From positions 6,324,001 to 6,388,000 of the forward strand of contig JAWHQI010000065.1 in assembly GCA_033032865.1 (NCBI GenBank): a DNA stretch of 64,000 nucleotides, in the 5' to 3' direction. How positions within the stretch are numbered: the first letter of the stretch is position 1; the number at the start of each line of letters is the position of its first letter. The notes under the pieces were generated by a model, which did not search any database, was not told the origin of the DNA, and worked only from the letters and a program-made list of their open reading frames with translations. A program made the translations under genes and the position numbers. This document shows, piece after piece, positions 43,394 to 53,232 of the stretch. The stretch is from Dactylorhiza incarnata (Eukaryota; Streptophyta; Magnoliopsida; Asparagales; Orchidaceae).

Positions 43394-44510
43394 GTTTTTT
43401 TTCCTTCTCATTTTTCCCTTACCTTCCTGCCACCGGGTGAGTCTTCTGTTCTGTCAGCTGGGTGAGAGCCTCACCATGTCGTCTCCATGAGAGCTTGTTG
43501 CCTCAGGCCAAATACCACTTTTACCTTACCCAGCCTCTCCAGAGATCAACCTGACCCACCGTATTTGACAACCCGACAACGGAATCGATCTGGGGCACTC
43601 CACCTCAAACTTTCCTTAGACAGCCTCTCTAGAGATCAACCTGACCCACCGTCTATGAGAGCCCGATAGAAGAATCGATCTGGGGCATTCCAGCTCAAAC
43701 TTTCCTTAGCCAGCCTCTCTAGAGATCAACCTGACCCACTTTCTATGAGAGCCCGACAGCGAAATCGATCTGGGGAATTCCAGCTCAAACTTTCCATAGC
43801 CAGCCTCTCTAGAGATCAACCTGACCCACCGTCTATGAGATCATGGCAGCGGAATCGATTTGTGGCATTCCATCTCAAACTTTCCTTAGCCAGCTTCTCC
43901 AGAGATCAACCTGACCCACCAACTATGAGAGCCCGACAGCAGAATCGATCTGGGGCATTCCAGCTCAAATTTTCCATAGCCAGCCTCTCCCAAGATCAAC
44001 CTGACCCACCGTCTATGAGAGCCCGACAATGAAATTGATCTGGGGCATTCCAGCTCAAACTTTCCTTAGCCAGCCTCTCGGAGATCAACCTGACCCACCG
44101 TCTATGAGAGCCAGGCAATGGAATCGGTCTGGGGGCATTCCAGCTCAAACTTTCCTTAGCCAACCACTCCAGAGATCAACCTGACCCACCATCTATGAGA
44201 GCCCGATAGCGGAATCGATTTGGGGCACTCCAACTCAAACTTTCCTTAGCCAGCCTCTCTAGAGATCAACCTGACCCACCGTCTATGAGAGCCCGGCAGC
44301 AGAATCGATCTGGGGCATTCTAGCTCAAACTTTCCTTAGCCAGCCTCTCCAGAGATCAACCTAACCCACCATCTATGAGAGCCCGGCAGCGGAATCGATC
44401 TGGGGCATTCCAGCTCAAACTTTCCTTAGCCAACCTCTCTAGAGATCAACCTGACCCACCGTCTATGAGTGCCTGGCAGCGGAATCGATCTGAGGCATTC
44501 CAGCACATCA
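43394..44510 (+). repeat. 90-bp tandem array in the Tat element
   Basis: After about 130 bp of pyrimidine-rich sequence, about 11 copies of a 90-bp unit (43525-44510) with GAGATCAACCTGACCCACC and GGAATCGATCTGGGGCATTC. Because 90 is divisible by 3, a repetitive frame stays open over parts of the array. Its peptide has no known domain and stops in other units. Most likely the untranslated or gag region of the element. Confidence 0.88.
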
Positions 44511-44599
44511 TATGGACATAATATAAAAGAACAATAAACTTATACCAATTTAACATATACATATATCTTTGGAGTGAGAGACCATGTCTGGCTCCCTGA

Positions 44600-44625
44600 C
44601 CCCCCCCCCCCCCCCCCCCCCCCCC
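44600..44625 (+). repeat. 26-base poly-C run
   Basis: Uninterrupted C run between the 90-bp array and the gag remnant. Confidence 0.9.
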
Positions 44626-44984
44626 GGGTTTGGTGTGAAAAGCTCCAACTCAGAACGGGCTTCCACCACTCACCCCTCTCACCTGCTCCACTCGCCCCAC
44701 GACCTCTATGGGAGGCCCTGCTCCTGACGGTCTCGCACTCGCGAGTGGGCCATTCGCCGGGACCCCACTGGTCGGGGTCCCGCCTGCCGGGTGGACGCTC
44801 ATCGGGACCTCACTCGCACTCGCTAGGCTGGGGAAGAGTTCCCGGCCCGCGAGATCTCTTCATGTGCCTGAGCCGCCACCTACTTTCCCATCCTCTGCCT
44901 AGGGGAATTCTCGCCAGCTCCTGACTGTGGGACCATCGGGGGCATAGGGGTTGCGAGACCCCATAGTGTCGTGGCGAGAGTGCA
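44626..44984 (-). other. Tat element gag remnant region, no readable frame
   Basis: GC-rich, with CTCGCGAG palindromes. A plus-strand open frame (44574-44924) has only low-complexity translation and is not supported. On the minus strand this would follow the gag start. Confidence 0.5.
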
Positions 44985-45098
44985 CTACATCACCCTAAGC
45001 AGGTCCCTTCTGAGGTCTGCCAGCATTTCTGTTGTTACTAGTGCGCCGGGTGGTGGTGTTTCACCGAGGCCGGCTTCTCGCTCATCTTCTCTTGCCAT
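44985..45098 (-). pseudogene. N-terminus of Tat-type gag
   Basis: 37 codons from ATG at 45098 to TAG at 44985. The peptide (starts MAREDEREAGLGETPPPGAL; ends LADLRRDLLRVM) has the charged start and DLRRDL helix of Tat gag proteins. It begins about 57 nt after the LTR end and primer-binding site, as expected. It is cut short by the stop, and the rest is unreadable. Confidence 0.6.
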
Positions 45099-45137
45099 GT
45101 CACTTCCTTAGAACTTTCTTGTGCTAACTGCTCTCCA

Positions 45138-45151
45138 CGCTCACCGCACCA
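45138..45151 (-). other. Primer-binding site of the Tat element
   Basis: On the minus strand, TTTT then TGGTGCGGTGAGCG follows the LTR end CCAACA. It is similar in shape to the TTTTGGCGCCG... of Tat/Athila elements, with changes. Confidence 0.5.
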
Positions 45152-45155
45152 AAAA

Positions 45156-45912
45156 TGTTGGAACCAAGACTTGGCTCCAACGAGGAGATCGGGCCCCTTA
45201 GAAGGGGCAAGTAGCACCTACTGATCCCGTGGAAGCAACAGACCGGAGACTAAGAGCTTAACACAGACCTTTGGCTACAACACGAAGGTCCCACCACACA
45301 CCCGGAAGATCTTAAAGCGCTTCCGCTCCCAAGCCAAAGCTGAAGTTGGGCACCTTGGAGAGCCTGAGGAGCTAACCAACGAACCTAGGGAGGAAGAAGC
45401 CAAGAAACTAGAATCTTCTCCAAAGGTGCCCTTCAAGGTCTATATATAGCTTTTCTAGTCTGGTCTGCTAATAGTGGGATTCCGCCTTTTGGTTTTACTA
45501 AACGCACCCCAAATTGGTCTGCTAACAGTCAAACTCCGCTGTTCTGAAGGGCTATTGGCAGCCCACCAGGGTAAATTCACCTGCACCCCCTGGTGGGCGA
45601 GTGGCCCATGAAGGCGCCACTCGCCAGTCTCTCTGTGAGCTGGGCTCGCGAGATCCCCTCTTGCGAGTGGAGGGGAGCCCCCACTCGCCTCGCCGGACTA
45701 ACGCTACAAAACCTCCTCTAACTCGCCCTGGCTAAAAGCACCCCAGAGCGGTCTTCGAAACACTCATGTTGTCGCCGCTCGCTACTCGCGAGTGGGATCT
45801 CTGTTTCGCCTCGCCCAGCCTTGGCAAGGTACTCGCCGTGAGTCTGCAAGCACTCCCTGAATTACCAGTGATTGATTCCTCTGCGAGTCGGTGAACACTG
45901 GTTGTACAAACA
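45156..45912 (-). repeat. Probable 5' LTR of the Tat element
   Basis: On the minus strand starts TGTTTGTACAACC (45912) and ends GGTTCCAACA (45156), 757 bp. A TATA box (TATATATA, 45441-45448) lies about 470 bp in, giving a plausible R-U5 of about 280 bp. The start is less certain than the end because the partner LTR is outside the window, so no target duplication can be checked. Confidence 0.6.
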
Positions 45913-46425
45913 TAGGGCCAGAGGCCCGTGCCGTTTCAGAGAAATTGGTGTTATGGAGAGTACTTTGGCGGTCTGATCACACGAATGTCGCTGCACTCGA
46001 CGGATGTTGCCCCCCCCCCCCCCCCGACGAATGTAACCGCCCCGAAGAATGTTGACGCCCAAGGCAATTGTCTCCCCCCCCCCCATGATAAATGTCACCA
46101 CCCACGACCAATAGCGCCCCCACAATAATTATTGCCCCCACGATAAATGTCACCACCCACGACCAATAGCGCCCCCACAATAATTGTTGCCCCCACGATA
46201 AATGTAGCCGCCCAAGACAATATCGCCCTCACGACAAATGTCGTCACACCATGAAAAATGTCGTCCTCCACGACAAATGACGCCCTCTAGACAAATGTCG
46301 CCCCCACGACAAATATCACCCCCATGACAAATATCACCCCCACGACAAATTTTGCCCCCCACGATAAATGTCGCCACCCACGACAAATATCGTCTTAGAT
46401 CGGGCCGGAGGCCCGTGCCTGTCAC
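45913..46425 (+). repeat. Degenerate minisatellite with CGACAAATGTCG motif
   Basis: About 15 to 20 irregular copies of a core of roughly 18-20 bp (GCCCCCACGACAAATGTC) between about 45985 and 46390, with several C runs. The core CGACA, AA, TGTCG is self-complementary. Two near-identical palindromes, GGGCCAGAGGCCCGTGCC (45916) and GGGCCGGAGGCCCGTGCC (46402), stand at its two ends. Confidence 0.8.
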
Positions 46426-46476
46426 TCGTGTGTGTGTGTGTGTGTGTGTGTATGCGTGTGTATATATATATATATT
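46426..46476 (+). repeat. (TG)n(TA)n microsatellite
   Basis: About 12 TG units, a short TATGCGTGTG bridge, then about 8 TA units. Confidence 0.9.
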
Positions 46477-47698
46477 AACGTTATATATCTTTATTATATA
46501 AGGGAACCCAAAAGGCAGCCATGGGGTAACATTTGTCGGACAGATATACCCTTCAAAAATCAACTTTTGTAACTCTAATTTTTGGCTTTTTGGTCTTTTG
46601 CTAATTTTTGGCTTTTTGGTCTTTTGCTAATCAGGCTGCCTTGGCTTATTAACCCGCCACCTTTTGGGCATGCGACCCCGTGCTAAGTAACATATATTCG
46701 GCAATCCCCTAGACTGCTTTCCTCCCTCACGACACTCTCCATCCTGCTTTCTCCTCGCAACTTTCTCCTCCCGTGCACGACAATCTCCTCCCACGTCTCC
46801 TCTCGTGCTCCTCAACTACCACATGCCGAAATCAGCAGCAGCAGCTACCTCCCGTCGAGAGAGCCCCGCCGAAAGCAACAGCTTTATGTTGTCGAGAGGG
46901 AAGTCCTGCAGGTCTCCTCCTCCACAAAGCCTGTAACTCACCCTTGCTGCAATTCCTCAAAGAAACCCTCATCAAGAGCTCCTCCGCCACTGCGGTTACC
47001 ATTCCGAAGCAAGCTTCAGCTGTCAACCCCATATGGTATTTTTTTTAATTTCCTCTTCAGTAACTCTGTTGAAGTCCAGATTATCTATTCTCAGATTTTT
47101 GCGTTTCTTTGTTCATATTTGTTTCCAGCTTCTTTTGTTCATATGTTCTTAGATATTCCGCAAAGTTCTCAGATTTCTGTGGGTTCCAACTTCTTTTATT
47201 CATTTGATTGTTTCCAGGTTCTTCTCTAATTTGGTGTTTCCAGCTTCTTCTCTAATTTGGTGTTTCCAGCTTCTTTCGTTTTTTTGTTCATATTTGTCCA
47301 GATTCTCTGTGTTTTCAGATCTTCATGGTCTTTTCAGCTTTGTTCAGATTTTAGTGTTTATTTCTTTGTTCTCAGCTGGAAACACCAAATTAGAGAAGAT
47401 TTTGTTCAAGAAATTCAAAATTTGTTTATTTTTCTCCAGATTTACGTCTTTCATTCAGATTTTGTGCTGTGAAAAAATTATTTTTCATTTAGGATTTCCA
47501 TTCAGATTTAGGATGAAGTGCTGGCTCCATCATAATCTTTGAGAATGAAGTACTTTTGATTGTCGTTCTCTACCAAACTTCAAATGAATAGATTTATCTC
47601 TTACTGTTTTTCGATCTATGCTGAATTCACTATCTTGATTTTGTTCAGTTTATAAGAAAGGGAGGAAAAGTGGGGCAGAAGGTTGGTTTATAGGAATA
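46477..47698 (+). other. Unrecognised leader-like stretch before the copia gag
   Basis: Includes a 26-bp tandem duplication (46577-46630, TTTTTGGCTTTTTGGTC). Then a GC-richer, pyrimidine-rich exon-like part (46680-47035) with an open frame from 46773 of 91 codons and no domain. Then a T-rich intron-like part (47036-47690) with repeats of TTTCCAGCTTCTT. I saw no LTR ends or primer-binding site here. It could be a 5' leader with an intron, or an unrelated transposon piece. Confidence 0.4.
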
Positions 47699-50600
47699 AT
47701 GAGGTTAGCCTCCACGAAGAAGTACGGCTGGAACTCCAGTTCCAGCCGTATTCGTCGGAGAGATACGATGTTGAAGGGAAGCAATGTGTCCTCTCATGTG
47801 CCGATGATCAAGCTGGAGAAGTTCTCTCATTCTGAGTTCAGTGCCTGGAAGCGGAACACGCAGTTCGGTATGAAGTATTTGAATGTCTTTTATACACTGC
47901 AGACTGATTTCGCAGATTTCAAAGGAGGAGACGAAGAGACTTAGTGGATCAACGATGAAGATTTCTGTCGTGATTATCTCCTCAATTGTCTCTCCAATTC
48001 GCTAGCAGAGACTTTTGGAAAATTGAAGACCGTGAAGGAAATCTGGAACGCACTGGAAGATCAGTTCAAGGAGGAGGAGAATTTGTCCAAGATGCATCTG
48101 GTGGACAAGTTCATGGGATTCACTTTCTCTGAGGACAGGGACATCCTACCCCAGATTGCAGACCTGGAGAATCTAGCGGCCAAGCTCAACAGTGAAAGCG
48201 TCCCTCTGCCAGATGGGTTCGTTGCTAGTGCCATCATTTTCAAGCTCCCCTCAACGTGGTACTCTTTCAAGACGGAGATGTATCGAAAGAAGACTCAGGT
48301 CAGTCTGAAAGACCTCATGCGGTTTATCTGCATTGAGGACGAGAATCGTACTAGGCATGTGATGGAGATGGTGAGCAAGCAGCAATCTGCTGCTAATATG
48401 ATCACCCACCCAAAAAGGAAGCCTAAATATGATCGGACTCGACCTCCTTCCAGTGCACCTGCAGTAGTAGACACTAGCAAGAAGATAAAGAAGTTCAAGG
48501 GCAAGTGCTACAACTGCAACAAGTGGGGTCACTGCGCTTCTGACTACAGGCAACCCAAGAAGCCCAATGCCAACCCACCAAAGCCTGATAATAGAGCTCA
48601 TATGCTCCATCAGACTGCGCCCTCCCACTTTGTTGTCATGGTTGGGAAAGGTCATGCCAGTACTGATTGGTGGTTGAACTCGGGGGCGACCTGCCACGTC
48701 TGCAACAATCCCGCTCTGCTGAAGGATGTCACTCCAGTCTCTGAGACAGTTATAGTTGCAAATAGAGCCACTGCTGAGGTGCTCCACACAGGGACTGTGG
48801 ATCTTCAACTATCGTCAGGTACGCATTTAATTTTGAAAGATGTTAAATTCATTCCTACATTAGCTGCTAATTTAATTTCAATTAGTCTGTTAAGCGATGC
48901 GAGCATGTCTTTTAACATTAGTGGTGGTAGGGTGACCATAATGGCCAACTCTCATTATTTTGGTTGTGCATATGTTCTAAATGGGATGTATAGGCTGAGT
49001 CTAGCAAACAAAGTAATCAATCAAGTTAGTTCAAATCTCATAGATCCTAAGACTCTACATGCCAGACTAGGAAATGTGAACTATAGGAAACTACTTCTAC
49101 TAGCTAAAACTCACAACATACCCTTAGACACTAAAACCAAATTTGACAAATGTGAGATATGTGCTCAAACTAAGATAACTAGAACACCATTCAGTCAGGT
49201 GTCTAGGAGTACACGTTTACTAGAGTTGATAGACTCCGACATTTGTGACTATAAAAGTTTTATCACACGTGGTGGTCGGAAGTACCTGATAACTTTTATC
49301 GACGACTTCTCTAGATATACTCACATTTATCTCTTAAAAATCAAATATGAAGCTTTTCAAATTTTCAAAAACAGGGTTGAAAATCAATTGGATTTGAAAA
49401 TTAAAAGACTTAGGAGTGATAGAGGAGGCGAGTACGTCTCAGGTGAGTTTACCACGTTGAAGACTTTGTGACTTACCACGTTGAAGCTGATCCATCCACT
49501 TATAAGGAAGCGATGCGATCCAGAGATTCCCTGTTATGGAGAGAAGCCATTGATGATGAGATGAACTCTCTCATGGAGAACCAAACTTGGACATTAGTAA
49601 ACCTGCCCAAAGAAGCTAAAACCATTGGGAGCAAGTGAGTTCTTAAGAAGAAACTGAATCCAGATGGGAGTATCGCAAAGTACAAAGTACGTCTAGTTGC
49701 CAAAGGCTTCACTCAAGTGAGTGGAATAGACTACTTTGATACATACTCGCATGTTTGTCACATTGCAACGATCAAGGTTCTTCTCGCTAACACATCTATT
49801 GAACGATTCGACGTTCATCAGATGGACGTTAAGACTGCATTTCTAAATGGAGATCTAACTGAGGAGATCTACCTGCGCTAACCTGAAGGATTCATCATAG
49901 AAGGTTTAGAAAATAAGGTCTGTAAGTTGATTAAGTCACTCTACGGATTGAAGCAAGCACCGAAGCTATGACACGAGACGTTTAACACTTGCGTAAAAGG
50001 CCTAAATTTTAAATCCAACCTTTCAGATAAATGTCTGTACATACGGACAAGTCCAAATTTCGTCGTTATAATCTGCTTGTATGTTGATGACATGCTAATT
50101 CTGGGTACTGATCAGTCTGAGGTTGAAGACGTTAAGGTTACCTTAAAGTCAAAATCTAGCATGACTGATTTAGTTATGGTGAAAATCATCCTAGGAATGG
50201 AAGTGAACTTTACGGATAAGGGTATCACCCTTAACCAGAGTTACTACATCAGAACTCTATTATAGAAGTGGGGTTATGATAAGTGCAGGAAGATTGAGAC
50301 TCCATACGACTATAATAATAGACTGAAACCTCATGACGGTTCACCTATTAGACAGTTGGATTACTCCAAACTTATTGGCAGTCTAATGTATGCTACCTGC
50401 ACTAGACTAGACATAGCCTTTACGGTCGGCATGTTGAGTAGATTCACTAGTAACCCTGGAAAGGACCACTAGGACGCCTTGGAAAGGCTAATGCGATACT
50501 TAAAGTATACCGAGCAGTATGCTTTATGTTACAGTGGACATCCTCCTATGCTTGAAGGGTATTCTGACGCCTCCTGGTGCTCATACATTGGTGATAGTAG

Positions 50601-51024
50601 GTCCACTAGTGGTTATGTGTTTACCCTAGGAGGAGCCGCAGTAGCTTGGAAATCTAAGAGGCAAACGTGTATAGCATTATCCTCCATGGAATCCGAACTC
50701 TATGCTCTCGCTTCAGCTGCAGAAGAAGCAGAGTGAGTTAGAGATTTGGTCATGGATATTCCAATGATGAGTCTAAAAATGAACTCTATCTCGATTTTTT
50801 GTGACAATCAAGCCACAAAAACCATTGCAATTAATTCACTGTTCAATGGTAAGCGAAGGCAACTACGGATAAAACATGCCTGGTTGACCTATCTCACCAG
50901 TCAAGGAATCATTTCCCTCTTAGACGTGAGATCAAAAGATAATGTAGCAGATGTCCTTACCAAAGGCTTATGCAAGATTCTTATATCTAAAATATCAGGA
51001 GATATGTGTTTAAAGTCTACTTAG
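47699..51024 (+). pseudogene. Ty1/copia gag-pol, decayed and internally deleted
   Basis: Gag with UBN2 capsid region (about 47800-48400; stop at 47942), a CCHC knuckle whose last Cys is Tyr (CYNCNKWGHCASDY, 48505), a protease site with Asn for the catalytic Asp (WWLNSGAT, 48670), the GAG-pre-integrase domain (LHARLGN, 49060), and the start of the integrase core (DFSRYTHIYLL; RSDRGGEY). At 49462-49473 the frame changes and most of the integrase C-terminal half is gone. Then comes reverse transcriptase in a new frame (KTAFLNGDL 49830; YGLKQAPK 49950; YVDDM 50077-50092), RNase H (DASWC 50560; SSMESELYA 50680; FCDNQATK 50800) and the end at 51024. At least six stops interrupt the second half. Not functional. 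No flanking LTRs identified. Confidence 0.92.
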
Positions 51025-51171
51025 TGGGACTTAATACCTGTATTATGTTTAAGATTTTAGAATCGAATCTGCCTACATTCACGCAGCCGCCCCTTATATA
51101 TTAACTAATTATATATATATTATGATTTAAAAAATAAATGAAGTTATATATATATTTATTTTATTTTATGA
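51025..51171 (+). other. AT-rich sequence after copia pol
   Basis: Would be the 3' untranslated or LTR start of the copia element, but no TG...CA boundary could be fixed. Confidence 0.4.
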
Positions 51172-51414
51172 TTTTTCCCGTGCCCCCCCCCCCCCCCCCC
51201 CCTTCCTCCCCTCCTTCCCGCCCCGTTTTGGGTTGCCGCCGGCGGAGGCCACCGGCAGGTTCGTCGGTCTCCGGCGAACCTGTCGGAGCCCCGCCGGACT
51301 ACCACCGGCAGGTTCACCGGAGACCAGCGAACCTGCCGGTGGCCTCACGTCGGCTAGCCGGCGGCAGCCCAAAATGGGGCGGGAGGGAGGGGAGGGAGGG
51401 GGGCACGGGAAAAA
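51172..51414. repeat. 243-bp foldback inverted repeat
   Basis: Starts TTTTTCCCGTGCCCC and ends GGGGCACGGGAAAAA. The arms of about 105-115 bp pair along most of their length, including GCCCCGTTTTGGG/CCCAAAATGGGGC and GCCGCCGGC, then GGCCACCGGCAGGTTCG. Inside the arms a smaller CAGGTTCG ... CGAACCTG pair repeats. The left arm holds a C20 run. Very GC-rich in an AT-rich neighbourhood. Likely a foldback or MITE-type element; no clear target duplication. Open frames across it are artefacts. Confidence 0.88.
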
Positions 51415-52660
51415 GTTGGAAGGGAGGAAGGGCTGTTTTACGAATTTGGCTATTCGCAGATCTTTTTCCTGATTTGATTTGAGATCGAACGGCTGTGATC
51501 TGCTTTTGTCTTAATTTTCTTGCCATAGACTTCCTATTTTCCTTGTCATGGACCATAAACTGATATTTCTTTATAATATAGTATATATATATATATATCT
51601 TTAACTACTATATGCAAGAAGTTGTCTTTGGTGCAACATTCAAAATTGTCAAATATAGCTTTATTCTTTTACTCCAATGACTTAACATATATTATGAAAA
51701 AAATGAAAATTCATAAAATATAATAGCCATTTGTGTAATTACACTATATCCCTATAATAAAAATAATGATGAAAATTCATAAAATCCAAAAACTTTTTAT
51801 TAAACCTCCTACACCTACTATGGTAGGTTATCATTAGACCTCCTAAACTATTTTAAATGATTTTTTTAAAAAAAATATAAATATTTTTGAAAAAAATAAT
51901 TATAAAATATTAATTAAAAATTTTATGCGGTTACTCATATGTTTATGTTCCGTCAGGGACGGGCGAAGCCCGCCCGCGCAAAGCCCGCTGGGGGCGGACG
52001 AAGCCCGCCGTCGTCGATCAGGTACTGTCGCGCTTATATAATAAAATATATATTATAATATTTTTAATAAATATAAGTATTTATTTTATTATAAAACGTG
52101 TTGATATAAATATTAAATATTATTAATACATAGTATTAATTATTATAATTAAATGTAATGAAATATTTTAATAAATTCTGAAATGATATTTGAGCTCATA
52201 AATAGCTTATCTAAAATATGAAATATATATAATATATTTCTCTATCTTCTTCTTTAAGATAGCTCTCATATTTTCGATATTATTATCTCTTGCGATTCTA
52301 CGTTTGCTTCATCTAGTGGAAGTTCAGGTGCTCTGTGCTTCTTCGGTATCCACACACATCGGAGTTTCGGGAACTAGTCGGTTGTTGTACCTTGGAGAAG
52401 TGAGCATCGGTTGAAAGCCCTGACAGAGAGTGATGCAACTTCTTTAGGGCAGTTATCACACGCCTTACCCAGGCTCGATTTCTAACTTATTTTTTATTGT
52501 ATTTTATTTCATGTATTTCTAAACCGTTGTATTTTGTCCGAAAAATTATATTAAAAATATTTATTATTTATTTATTTAAAATATTTTAAAAATAATATCA
52601 TTATATAAGCAAAATTTTTAATAAATTTTTTAATAAAATTTATCAGGGTACATTTACGCA
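51415..52660 (+). other. AT-rich stretch with LTR-like remnants
   Basis: No gene. Contains a TA microsatellite (51578-51597), a GC island (51952-52030) with GGGCGAAGCCCGCC and related inverted pieces, and 52300-52480 (CACACATCGGAGTTTCGGG...), which looks like the right part of a copia LTR. It might belong to the copia element to the left. Confidence 0.45.
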
Positions 52661-53045
52661 TCTTTTCTACGGTTTCGTTTGGCTGGACTTATTTGCTCCA
52701 GCTGAGTTCAGACAAAAACGAAGACGGGCGAGCCGGAAATTTTCAAAGAAGTTTACCACCATCGCTTTGTTTCTGGTGCTCAAATACTGTCAGAAATGAC
52801 AACTGTCAACTGTGTGAGATAATCGGCAATTAAATAGTCTTTATGTAAACAAAAATTAATTATCTAAAGAGCTGCAGGCTCCCGCAAAAGGTGATGATCT
52901 TGGGAAAGCTTACGACTACGAATATACTCAGCCACGACTTATTCATTCAATGTCACGATCAAGGCCTTCATTTTCTCTGCTGTTTAAGCAGTACATGACT
53001 TCAAAATCTCCTTTTTAAAGCTGAGCTGAGGACGGGGAGACGGAG
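52661..53045 (+). promoter_or_regulatory. Upstream region and 5' leader of the MTP gene
   Basis: Contains a TTTTTAAAGC TATA-like element (53011-53020) 25-35 bp before the ATG, which is short for a leader, so the real start site may be elsewhere. At 52672 the sequence GTTTGGCTGGACTTATTTGCTCC resembles the start of the MITEs at 53548 and 58452 and may be an eroded copy within the promoter. Confidence 0.4.
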
Positions 53046-53232
53046 ATGGCGCAGCCCGGAGAGCCGGCGGGCAATCTAAGGGAGATCATGCCTCTGGAGA
53101 TTGCCCGAGAAAAACTAGCCGATGGTTTATCAGGTCCGGCGTGGCGCCTCAACGTCAGCGGTCTCGAGTTAACGGAGGGGGCATCGTCGGGAGAACCATC
53201 CTTGGTTTCTAGGATCTTCGGTTATTCTAAGG
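53046..53232 (+). CDS. MTP: MTP exon 1
   Basis: ATG at 53046; 62 codons plus one base; donor AAGG|GTACGT. A downstream ATG (M15) exists, but the first is in the same open frame and gives the family-like length before WRLNV. Confidence 0.8.

Noticed and set aside
43487..44032. Possible repetitive protein across the 90-bp array
   Set aside because: The frame stays open only because 90 is divisible by 3; stops occur in other units and there is no start or domain. It lies in the Tat element.
46150..46563. Minus-strand 137-codon open frame rich in Gly and Cys
   Set aside because: Arises from the CGACAAATGTCG minisatellite plus TG/TA microsatellite; no domain.
51138..51556. Open frames across the foldback element
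   Set aside because: Pro/Arg/Gly-rich shadows of a GC-rich inverted repeat.
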